Shown here piece after piece: positions 5,959 through 12,043 of a stretch of 20,411 bases of DNA. The notes under the pieces were generated by a model. That model was not told the origin of the DNA and did not search any database. It was given only the letters and a program-made list of their open reading frames with translations. The stretch covers positions 1 through 20,411 of the forward strand of contig DASQDR010000107.1 of the NCBI GenBank assembly GCA_035634055.1. The letters are read 5' to 3'. Position 1 is the first letter of the stretch. Each line of letters begins with the position of its first letter. The position numbers were made by a program, and so were the translations under genes. The stretch comes from JAICTV01 sp035634055 (GTDB taxonomy: Bacteria > Planctomycetota > Phycisphaerae > Tepidisphaerales > Tepidisphaeraceae).

Positions 5959-8406
5959 GTGGCTGGTCGTCGTACGCTCGCTTCGCACGTGCGGGGGATG
6001 TTGTCGCTGTCAGTCGCGCCCGTGGCCGCCGCCGCGATGAGTTGCGCTTTGAGCGGCGGCGCCGCTCGCGCCGCTTCGGCGCTGGCGACGCGGCCGGCGG
6101 TAATGGCCTATCCGATGATCCGCGACGTGAAGGTCGTCGGCGGCCAGCGCATTAGCGCGCTGCCGATGATCAGCCCGCCGATCAACGGGTTCGTCCCGCG
6201 CGTGGTGATGGGCATTAGCACCGAGAACGATCCGGAGGACGCGCTCTACGCCGCCCAGTACAGCAGCGCGCCCGCCGCCGGCACGCAGTTGCCGCTCGGG
6301 CAGTCGCCGCGCTACGTCGTCGCCACCTTCGACAGCGGCGCGCAGTCCAACATCCTCAGCCACGATGCGTACCAGAGCTTCAACTTCGCCGGCGGCGGCC
6401 GCGCGGGCTCCAACTTCGCGCAGGTGGTCGGCGCCAACGGCACGGAGGACGTGCAGATCTCCGACGCCGTCGGCGTCTACGTCACCGGGCTGGGCAACGC
6501 CACCAGCAACGGCACGTCGATCACGGCCGTCGCGCCCGGCACGCTCACGGGGCAGAAGAACGTCTCGGTGCTGTCGGCCGAGCAGGGATCGGTCCTGCCC
6601 AACATCCTCGGCGCGCCGACGATGTCGATGTACCAGACGGTGATCCGCAACAGCGTGCCGCGGAAGATCACCGTCGGCGGGCAGACGCTGCGCAGCCCGG
6701 ACGTGAGCTTCCGCGCGGTCGACACCACCATCAACGAGCCCAACGTCCCCTACGTGCGGCTCACGCTGGACGTGATGAGCGGGCAGGGCGTCTCGTCCAA
6801 CGCCAGCTTCTTCCCCGACCCGCTCGGCATCTTCATGGGCCAGGAACCGACGGATAATCCCGTTGCGCCGACGTTCTGGATGAACATGTTCGCCAAGGTG
6901 AACATGGCCGACGGCGCCAACGCCGTCAGCGACCGGCAGTTCTTGTTCGACACCGGCGCGCAGGTGACGGTGCTGAGCCAGGACACCGCCGCCGAGATGG
7001 GCTTCTACTCCGCCGGCCCGGACGCCAGCACGCCGGACTTCCACGTCGAGGTGCTCGGGGTCGGCGGCGTGCAGCAGGTCCCGGGCTTCTACCTCGACCA
7101 GCTCAAGGTGATGACCAACGGCGGCCCACTCGCCTGGAGCAACGTCCCGGTGCTGGTGCTGGACCTGCCCGACCCGCGCGACAACGTGGGCTTCGTCCCC
7201 GGCGTGCTGGGCACGAATTTGTTCGACCAGCGCGATTTGATCCTCAACGGCGGGCTGACCAACCCGTCGGTCAGCCTCAGCCCCGAAGTGCAGTGGTGGG
7301 CCAACGCCGACGGCAACTGGAGCGACGCCGCCAAGTGGATGCTGGGCGTGCCCGACAGCGACGAGAAGCACGCCAACTTCCTCCGCCGCGCCACCGCGCC
7401 GCGGGCGATCACGGTGGACCAGGACTTCGCGGTGCACGACGTTCGCTTCGACAACGCCCACCGCTACACGCTCAACGGCCCCGGGCGCATCACCGTGCGC
7501 AGCACCGACCCGGACAACCCCGCGCACCTGACGGTGGACAGCGGGAGCCACACCATCAGCGCGCCGATCACCCTGGCCAGCGACGCGTCGATCGTCGTCC
7601 GCGACGCCGCGTCGGTGCTCACGATGCCCAACGACGTGACCGCCACCGGCGTCGCCCTCACCAAGGCCGGCGCCGGCACGGCCGAAATGAAGAACGTCCG
7701 CGCCGCGGCGCTGAAGCTCGAGGGCGGGAAGCTCGTCGTCCTTCAGAGCGGCGCGCCGGCCAGCACCAGCGTCGTCAACGACATCACCGCGACCGGCGGC
7801 GGAGCGATCGACCTGAAGAACAACGCCCTGATCGTGCGCGGCGCCGGCGCCGGCGGCAGCGGGGCGCTGGGCGCGTTCGCCGGCGGCAAGTACACCGGTG
7901 TGACCGGCCTGCTCGCCTCCGGCCGCAACGCCGGCACCGCCAGGGGCGCCTGGGATGGGGAAGGCATCGTCACCTCGATGCCAGCCGCGTCGCCGTCCAG
8001 CCGCCTGACCGCCCTCGGCGTCGCGACCGCCGGCGAGCTCGCCAAGACCACCTTCGCCGGCGTCAACGTCTCGGCCGCCGACGTCCTGGTCATGTACAGC
8101 TACGCCGGCGACGCGGACCTCAACGGCAGGATCAACGGCGACGACTACTTCCGCATCGACTCCCACGCCAACGCCCCCGGCGCCCACGGCTGGGCCAACG
8201 GCGACTTCGACTACAGCGGCAAGATCGACGGCGACGACTACTTCCTCATCGACAGCAACATCGCCCGCCAAAGCGCGGGCCTGCTCGCCGCCACCACCAC
8301 CGGCCTGGCCGAATCGACCCTCACCCCCATCCCCGAGCCCGCCGCCGCCACCCTGCTGACCCTGGCCACCCTCGCCACCACCCGCCGCCGCCGCCGACCG
8401 GTTTGA
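5959..8406 (+). CDS. secreted protein with two retropepsin-like lobes, dockerin-like module and PEP-CTERM tail
   Basis: An 815-residue exported protein. GTG 5959 is chosen because GGAGGG lies 3-4 bases upstream and the translation then opens with an n-region (VAGRR) followed by a hydrophobic signal ending ARA|AS. An in-frame GTG at 5884 lacks these. Two aspartic-protease-like lobes follow. Lobe 1 has FDSGAQSNILS (Asp125) and later ILGA (Gly218). Lobe 2 has LFDTGAQVTVLS (Asp331) and later VLGTNLF (Gly418). Each pair matches the D-[ST]-G-A ... hydrophobic-Leu-Gly pattern of retropepsin-type proteases. After them come a WANADGNWSDAAKW segment, a beta-strand-rich stretch, two dockerin-like loops (717 to about 770) and IPEPAA plus an Arg cluster (791-815). 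The likely role is a cell-surface protein with protease activity or a protease-derived fold. Catalysis is inferred from motifs only. Confidence 0.85.
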   Translation: MAGRRTLASHVRGMLSLSVAPVAAAAMSCALSGGAARAASALATRPAVMAYPMIRDVKVVGGQRISALPMISPPINGFVPRVVMGISTENDPEDALYAAQYSSAPAAGTQLPLGQSPRYVVATFDSGAQSNILSHDAYQSFNFAGGGRAGSNFAQVVGANGTEDVQISDAVGVYVTGLGNATSNGTSITAVAPGTLTGQKNVSVLSAEQGSVLPNILGAPTMSMYQTVIRNSVPRKITVGGQTLRSPDVSFRAVDTTINEPNVPYVRLTLDVMSGQGVSSNASFFPDPLGIFMGQEPTDNPVAPTFWMNMFAKVNMADGANAVSDRQFLFDTGAQVTVLSQDTAAEMGFYSAGPDASTPDFHVEVLGVGGVQQVPGFYLDQLKVMTNGGPLAWSNVPVLVLDLPDPRDNVGFVPGVLGTNLFDQRDLILNGGLTNPSVSLSPEVQWWANADGNWSDAAKWMLGVPDSDEKHANFLRRATAPRAITVDQDFAVHDVRFDNAHRYTLNGPGRITVRSTDPDNPAHLTVDSGSHTISAPITLASDASIVVRDAASVLTMPNDVTATGVALTKAGAGTAEMKNVRAAALKLEGGKLVVLQSGAPASTSVVNDITATGGGAIDLKNNALIVRGAGAGGSGALGAFAGGKYTGVTGLLASGRNAGTARGAWDGEGIVTSMPAASPSSRLTALGVATAGELAKTTFAGVNVSAADVLVMYSYAGDADLNGRINGDDYFRIDSHANAPGAHGWANGDFDYSGKIDGDDYFLIDSNIARQSAGLLAATTTGLAESTLTPIPEPAAATLLTLATLATTRRRRRPV
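7888..8290 (+). repeat. C-terminal module, copy 2 of 2
   Basis: Partner of the module at 5328-5723, with YTGVTGL, GRN-G, WDG-G, LTALGVA and both GDDYF loops kept in the same order. Identity is highest around the Ca-binding loops, while the N-terminal two thirds of the two proteins are unrelated. Confidence 0.75.
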
Positions 8407-8430
8407 CCTGCCGCCCCGCGCGGTTAGAAT
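8403..8430 (+). promoter_or_regulatory. promoter of tRNA-Gly
   Basis: TTGACC (8403-8408), a 16-base spacer and TAGAAT (8425-8430) lie just upstream of the tRNA, giving a predicted start near 8437. The -35 box overlaps the TGA stop (8404-8406) of the preceding gene. The tRNA-Ser gene at 14509-14595 has the same -35 and spacer. Confidence 0.7.
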
Positions 8431-8441
8431 GACCGGCCGTT

Positions 8442-8513
<72 letters not shown>

Positions 8514-8529
8514 CTTGATCAGCACTTCG

Positions 8530-8551
8530 ACGCGCTACCCCCCTGGCGCGT
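8530..8551 (+). terminator. possible terminator hairpin after tRNA-Gly
   Basis: ACGCGC (8530-8535) and GCGCGT (8546-8551) form a perfect 6-bp stem with a 10-base loop, 17 bases after the tRNA. There is no T-run, so this is only a candidate. Confidence 0.25.
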
Positions 8552-8581
8552 GAACACCGCTTCCTCGCCGCACCACTCTCT

Positions 8582-8770
8582 CTAAGTGCGGCCCTTCTGA
8601 TCGGTTGCGCCGGCGCGACGAGTTTCGCTCATTCGCTTGCCCTTATTGCGCCCGTGACCGGCGGCCGGATTCCCGATCGGGTGTAGCGGCTCCGCCCTCC
8701 CCACGGTCGGGCGGGCATCCGCGTGCAGCGCGCCGCGCGACCGTGCCTTGCGTAGCTTCTCGCACGTCAT
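8582..8770 (-). CDS. possible small protein, doubtful
   Basis: A 62-codon frame from ATG 8770 (extendable to TTG 8809) begins MTCEKLRKARSRG and is Arg/Lys/Gly-rich and soluble in character. About 80% of third positions are G or C, which is compatible with coding but not decisive in such GC-rich DNA. There is no strong Shine-Dalgarno sequence and no recognised domain. It may be a real small basic protein or noncoding DNA. Confidence 0.25.
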   Translation of the reverse strand: MTCEKLRKARSRGALHADARPTVGRAEPLHPIGNPAAGHGRNKGKRMSETRRAGATDQKGRT

Positions 8771-8830
8771 GAACTGCGGGGCGCTCCCGCCGGTCTGGCT
8801 GATATTCAAGGTGTCTTGGCGTTGAGCAAG

Positions 8831-9223
8831 TTACGGGGCGGCATTGGCGGCGATGGAGTGGTCAACGTGTTGCGTGGGCTGCGTCGACGGGTCGCGTGCG
8901 CGATCCGTCTCGACCGCAAACGCCCTGGCCTCTTCGGCGGAGATGAGCTGGTCCTGGTTCAGATCAACCCGTTTCACCGCGGCATTGAACTGCACGTTCT
9001 CGCTGCCGCGCTTCACGTGGTGATAGGGCAACGGCAGCGCGACGGTGACGTGACCCTCCGGCTCCGGGTGATAGACGCGCAGGTACGTGTCGTAGAAGGT
9101 CTGCGCGGTCGCGGCGTCCGCAAAGGTGACGCCGCGCCGCGGTTCGTCACGGACGGTCGTCCGGCTGACGCAACCGATGAGCGCAGCAACGATGAGCAGG
9201 GCGATGGCGGCCGACGATTTCAT
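8831..9223 (-). CDS. small lipoprotein with one EF-hand loop
   Basis: A 130-residue exported protein. ATG 9223 follows GAGG with 7-base spacing. Residues 1-18 form a lipoprotein signal peptide with lipobox LIGC, so Cys18 is the expected lipidated residue. Residues 87-98 (DLNQDQLISAEE) match a 12-residue EF-hand calcium loop with acidic or polar groups at positions 1, 3, 5, 9 and 12. The middle part (TFYDTYLRVYHPEPEGHVTVALPLPYHH) is not a family I recognise. It probably sits in a membrane facing the periplasm. A single EF-hand may bind calcium alone or in a dimer. The DUF1573 gene lies upstream on the same strand, 186 bases away, so operon membership is uncertain. Confidence 0.8.
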   Translation of the reverse strand: MKSSAAIALLIVAALIGCVSRTTVRDEPRRGVTFADAATAQTFYDTYLRVYHPEPEGHVTVALPLPYHHVKRGSENVQFNAAVKRVDLNQDQLISAEEARAFAVETDRARDPSTQPTQHVDHSIAANAAP

Positions 9224-9409
9224 CGGGAAACCTCGTCAGTAAGTGGTGACTCGGGGCGTCCGCGGCGCCTGCGCCTTCCCCCGCGGGGAAAAGGTCCGAT
9301 GCGGACGCGCCGTTGAAAGTCTGCCTACGGCCGAAAGGCGCCGGTAGTCTCCTCCCCCTGCGCGGCCACCGCGGGGACCGACCGGAGGCGATGCCTGTTG
9401 TGTGGGCGC

Positions 9410-10504
9410 TCAAGTTCCCTTCTCCCCGTTGCCGTTGGAACCCACCGCCGCGCGGGTGCTGGGGACCTGAGAACCCGGCACAACCGGAACGAGAACGATG
9501 CTGGCCTCGGCCGCATCCGTCATAATCTTTATGGGCTTGTCCGACCAGGGGCGATCGGTACGCAGTCCCGACACCCGGACGACAAACCGGCTGTCACCCT
9601 TCTCTTCGATGCGCACGGCAACGGAGGGGTCGGGGACCTCGACGGTGCGGATCTTGAACGCCTTGACCCGGCCGGGGCCGATCTCCACGTTGCGGCTGAA
9701 CTCTCGTCCGTCGACGCGCGGCAATCGGATCGCCGGCGGAGTGACGGCGTAGTCGCCCGCCACCTTCCCTTCAAACCCGATGAAGATCGGAACCTCCTGG
9801 GGGTCGTCCGTCACTAAGCGTACCCGCCCGGCAATTCGTCCCAACGGAAGGGGAGGGACGGTCGACAGCGTGACGCGCGTCGGCCCGAGCTTGCCGGCCG
9901 CGGGCGGCACCACGCTGACGTCGATGTGTTCCGAACCGGGAACCACCCCAACGACCCGGAACGGAGTGTTTCCCTTGGAGGTGATCTCGATCGTCCGACT
10001 GGCGGCGGCACTCTCCAGCACGGTGCCGAACGACGCGCGTGTTGGGGTGACGGTGAACCGGCTCTGCACCTGCTCCCGGACCTTAAGCGACAAAAAGGGA
10101 CGGGCAGCGTCGTTCGACTCGAGCAAGACGGTCTGCTCTCCGGGGCCGCGCAACTCGCTGGTGTCGACCTTGATGCGCAGCACGGCCGAGCCGCCCGGCG
10201 GAAGCGTGGTTGCATCTAGCTTCGCGTCTGTGCACGAACAGCCCGGGGTGACCTTGCTGATGACGACCGCCGCCTTTCCGGCGTTCGCCAGGACGAAGGC
10301 ATGCTCGAGAAGCGGCCCGGCGGGGACCGCTCCGAAATCGTGCTCGGGCACGTCACAGGTCAGGCTCGGTGGTCCGACCGCGCGCCCGAGGCGGCCGGTC
10401 TTCGAGAGGACCAGATGGGTCACTGCCGCGGCGAGAAACAGAAGCGAGACAGCGACGGCGATGCGGTCCGGGCGAATCCAAGAACCTGGGCGCGGAGGAG
10501 CCAT
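9410..10504 (-). CDS. membrane-anchored DUF1573 protein, long form
   Basis: A 364-residue protein with an N-terminal membrane segment (about 15-34, IAVAVSLLFLAAAVTHLVLS), so the bulk should be periplasmic. Residues about 50-140 are a DUF1573 domain, an Ig-like beta-sandwich, with HDFGAVPAG, then LANAGKAAVVISKVTPGCSCT. The G-C-x-C-T motif at 88-92 is the family hallmark. The remainder looks like further Ig-like/ASH-type repeats (for example FTVTPTRASFGTVLESAAASRTIEI). The start is ATG 10504. Earlier codons in the same frame cross a dispersed repeat and are rejected, although no strong Shine-Dalgarno sequence precedes 10504. It lies 133 bases downstream of the CC-repeat peptide gene on the same strand, and a second DUF1573 gene sits across the divergent promoter. 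The biochemical role of DUF1573 is unknown; a scaffold or redox function through the CxC pair is possible. Confidence 0.85.
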   Translation of the reverse strand: MAPPRPGSWIRPDRIAVAVSLLFLAAAVTHLVLSKTGRLGRAVGPPSLTCDVPEHDFGAVPAGPLLEHAFVLANAGKAAVVISKVTPGCSCTDAKLDATTLPPGGSAVLRIKVDTSELRGPGEQTVLLESNDAARPFLSLKVREQVQSRFTVTPTRASFGTVLESAAASRTIEITSKGNTPFRVVGVVPGSEHIDVSVVPPAAGKLGPTRVTLSTVPPLPLGRIAGRVRLVTDDPQEVPIFIGFEGKVAGDYAVTPPAIRLPRVDGREFSRNVEIGPGRVKAFKIRTVEVPDPSVAVRIEEKGDSRFVVRVSGLRTDRPWSDKPIKIMTDAAEASIVLVPVVPGSQVPSTRAAVGSNGNGEKGT

Positions 10505-10528
10505 GAGAATCAATGGGCATGAAGGCGC
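10503..10528. repeat. degenerate copy of the 'NGHEGA' dispersed repeat
   Basis: Bases 10511-10528 match 19393-19410 at 16 of 18 positions, and both copies are preceded by ATGAGA. In one frame both encode NGHEGA. The copy lies at the 5' edge of the long DUF1573 gene and in the gap before it. Confidence 0.6.
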
Positions 10529-10637
10529 CGCGCGGACCACGGATCCCCGCGTCGGGCGGCCGCCGGGCGCCACCCGACGCGCGAGCGGCGCCGCGGCGCG
10601 CGACGCCGGAGGACGGGAGCGCGTCGCCAACCGCGTA

Positions 10638-10913
10638 TCACTCCGGCGGCAGCGGATCGCTCGGGCAGCACTCGTCCAGGGGGATGGCGCTCTGGGTGTT
10701 GTCGCAGCAGAACGAGTCTGAGGTGGTGTAGATGGAGTCGAAGCAGCAGCCCTCGGTGGCCGCATCGTACGGGACGCCCCCGCACGTGGGATCCGTCGGC
10801 CCGCCCGCCTGCGCGACCCTGACAGTCACGAGCGGGCCGGCCGCCAGCACAAGCACGCCCGCCGCTACGAACGCTGCCGCCCAACGCCACGAACGCGATT
10901 GCACGCTTCGCAT
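10638..10913 (-). CDS. small secreted Cys-rich peptide with CC-x11 repeats
   Basis: A 91-residue preprotein. ATG 10913 has an excellent Shine-Dalgarno sequence (AAGGAG, 6-base spacing). An upstream in-frame extension is rejected for this reason. Residues 1-36 are a signal peptide with a strong hydrophobic core (AAAFVAAGVLVLAAGPLV) ending VAQA. The mature part of about 55 residues has seven cysteines in exact register: C-x11-CC-x11-CC-x11-CC. This is a 13-residue period with loops GGVPYDAATEG, FDSIYTTSDSF and DNTQSAIPLDE. The mature chain is acidic. The pattern implies a disulfide-tied or metal-binding mini-protein. The odd cysteine count leaves one free thiol or an intermolecular bond. The neighbours are DUF1573 genes on both sides and a MauE-thioredoxin fusion further right. 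The family name is not known to me. Confidence 0.85.
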   Translation of the reverse strand: MRSVQSRSWRWAAAFVAAGVLVLAAGPLVTVRVAQAGGPTDPTCGGVPYDAATEGCCFDSIYTTSDSFCCDNTQSAIPLDECCPSDPLPPE

Positions 10914-10999
10914 GAGCAACTCCTTTTTGGGAAAGTGACGGCTGAACCCCACGGACGCCAAGACTTGTGCATCAACCGATGCGCCGCCGTGTGAGCGCG

Positions 11000-11028
11000 A
11001 CACTACCGATCTAGCGGATTCGTGTCAA
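11000..11028 (-). promoter_or_regulatory. promoter for the CC-repeat peptide gene
   Basis: On the minus strand a perfect TTGACA -35 (11028-11023) is followed by a 17-base spacer and TAGTGT (11005-11000), a weak -10. The predicted start near 10993 leaves an 80-base leader. That leader contains a small GCATC-AACC-GATGC hairpin and the strong ribosome site of the gene. Confidence 0.55.
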
Positions 11029-11106
11029 TAGAAGAATTCGTCATTCGCCTAAGCGCACGCGAGACCACCACTTCGCGATCAACACTTACCATAATTCAGA
11101 ATTCGC

Positions 11107-11135
11107 TTGAATTTCGTAATTCATGTCATTATGCT
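11107..11135 (+). promoter_or_regulatory. promoter for the DUF1573/Cys-peptide/MauE operon
   Basis: TTGAAT (11107-11112), a 17-base spacer and TATGCT (11130-11135) form a plausible promoter about 48 bases before the start codon at 11190. It lies in an unusually AT-rich island (about 11020-11130). AATTC occurs there at 11035, 11093, 11100 and 11118, with AATTT at 11110. The island separates two divergent -35 boxes and could bind a shared regulator. Confidence 0.55.
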
Positions 11136-11189
11136 GCCGCGCCGTCGCCAGGGCAAAAGGTTCACCTCAATCACACCACGGGGCACGGG

Positions 11190-11657
11190 ATGCCACCTCG
11201 CGAAGCGACCGGATCGAAGTTGTCGCGTCTGTGCCGCGCCGTTCTGATCCCGGTCGCCATCGCTGCCGTGGGTATCGGGGCCCTTCGCGCCTTCTCGGTG
11301 CCGCTCGACCGGCTGATCGTGGGCGCGCGGCCGACACTGCTGAGCGTGAGCCCCGCGCCGAAGTTCACGGCCGTGGCTGCGGTGGGCGAGGTCGTCACCG
11401 CAAGGTTCTCGCTCCGCAACGCGGGCAAAAGCCCGGTGAAGGTGCTGGGCGCCAATGTCGGCTGCCCGTGCACCAGCGTCGAAAACATCTTTCCGGTGGA
11501 GATCGGCGCCGGCGCGGAGCAGCAAATCACTGTCCACACCACGGTGAATTCCCCGGACGAGACGGGGCGATTCACGCAGGCCATTCCGTTACTGCTCGAT
11601 CGCGAGGGGACGGTCCCCCCGCTGGTCGTCGAGGTCGCGGTTCGGTCCTCCCCTTGA
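11190..11657 (+). CDS. membrane-anchored DUF1573 protein, short form
   Basis: A 155-residue protein. The ATG at 11190 is chosen because GGGG lies about 6 bases upstream and it places the basic n-region (SKLSRLCR) directly before a single membrane segment (about 17-34, AVLIPVAIAAVGIGALRAF). The longer frame to 11022 would read through the promoter. The rest is one DUF1573 domain: ARFSLRNAGKSPVKVLGANVGCPCTSVENIFP, with the G-C-x-C-T motif at 91-95, then strands typical of an Ig-like fold. It is about half the length of the leftward DUF1573 protein and carries one domain only. It is the first gene of the rightward operon, with 16 bases to the 10-Cys peptide gene. DUF1573 function is unknown; the position next to a Cys-rich exported peptide suggests it acts on or with that peptide. 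Confidence 0.82.
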   Translation: MPPREATGSKLSRLCRAVLIPVAIAAVGIGALRAFSVPLDRLIVGARPTLLSVSPAPKFTAVAAVGEVVTARFSLRNAGKSPVKVLGANVGCPCTSVENIFPVEIGAGAEQQITVHTTVNSPDETGRFTQAIPLLLDREGTVPPLVVEVAVRSSP

Positions 11658-11673
11658 GGTAAGGAGTCGTGCC

Positions 11674-11961
11674 ATGTTGCAGCGTGCCATGCGATTCTTC
11701 TCAACGTCGTGCTTCGCCGTCGCCCTCATGCTGGGCGCGGTCCTGTTCACCGCGCAGCCCGCGCAGGCGGAGGTCATCGGCGTGAAGTGCCCGCAGTGCT
11801 GCGGACCGTGCAAGTTCCGGATCCTGGGCGTGCCGATCATCGAGGTCGGGTGCATGGGCAAGTGCGGCCAAGACCCCCGGTGCCTGAACATGGCGACCGG
11901 CACGTGCACGAACGTGTCGGGCGGGATCGGGTGGGGCCTGCAGTGCCAGTGCCTGGACTAG
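11674..11961 (+). CDS. small secreted peptide with ten cysteines
   Basis: A 95-residue preprotein. ATG 11674 follows AAGGAG with 7-base spacing, 16 bases after the DUF1573 stop. Residues 1-32 are a signal peptide (MRFFSTSCFAVALMLGAVLF core) ending AQPAQA|E. The mature 63 residues contain ten cysteines: KCPQCCGPCKF, then GCMGKCGQDPRCL, then TCT, and QCQCLD at the C-terminus. The CPQCCGPC cluster could bind metal or form a compact disulfide knot. The even count allows five disulfides. It differs in sequence and spacing from the CC-x11 peptide on the other strand, yet both sit next to a DUF1573 gene. I do not recognise the family; exported peptide, structural mini-protein or redox/metal carrier are all possible. 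Confidence 0.85.
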   Translation: MLQRAMRFFSTSCFAVALMLGAVLFTAQPAQAEVIGVKCPQCCGPCKFRILGVPIIEVGCMGKCGQDPRCLNMATGTCTNVSGGIGWGLQCQCLD

Positions 11962-11995
11962 CGGCCGCGCTGATCTTCGCGTCCGGCAGGGTCCT

Positions 11996-12020
11996 GCGCC
12001 GGTCCGGCTTCGCCCGGCGC
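11996..12020 (+). terminator. hairpin after the 10-Cys peptide gene, possible attenuator
   Basis: GCGCCGG (11996-12002) pairs perfectly with CCGGCGC (12014-12020) over an 11-base loop, within the 82-base gap before the next operon gene. There is no T-run. It could protect the upstream mRNA or stop some transcripts, giving more peptide than downstream membrane protein. Confidence 0.35.
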
Positions 12021-12043
12021 GGAATCAGTCAGCGAGGTGTTTG

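Larger units (their letters stand above)
8514..8830. other. intergenic stretch between tRNA-Gly and lipoprotein gene
   Basis: Apart from the candidate hairpin at 8530-8551 and the doubtful small frame at 8582-8770, I see no RNA gene, promoter or repeat in this stretch. Confidence 0.5.

Noticed and set aside
9224..9409. Gene or strong terminator in the gap between the lipoprotein and DUF1573 genes
   Set aside because: Only a short imperfect TTCCCC/GGGGAA dyad near 9277-9292 without a T-run and GC-rich sequence with no coding features were found.
10505..10765. N-terminal extension of the long DUF1573 protein
   Set aside because: It would cross the dispersed repeat and overlap the CC-repeat peptide gene in another frame, with weak coding character.
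11022..11189. N-terminal extension of the short DUF1573 protein
   Set aside because: The extension lies over a good promoter and an AT-rich island; ATG 11190 gives a proper membrane anchor and a ribosome site.
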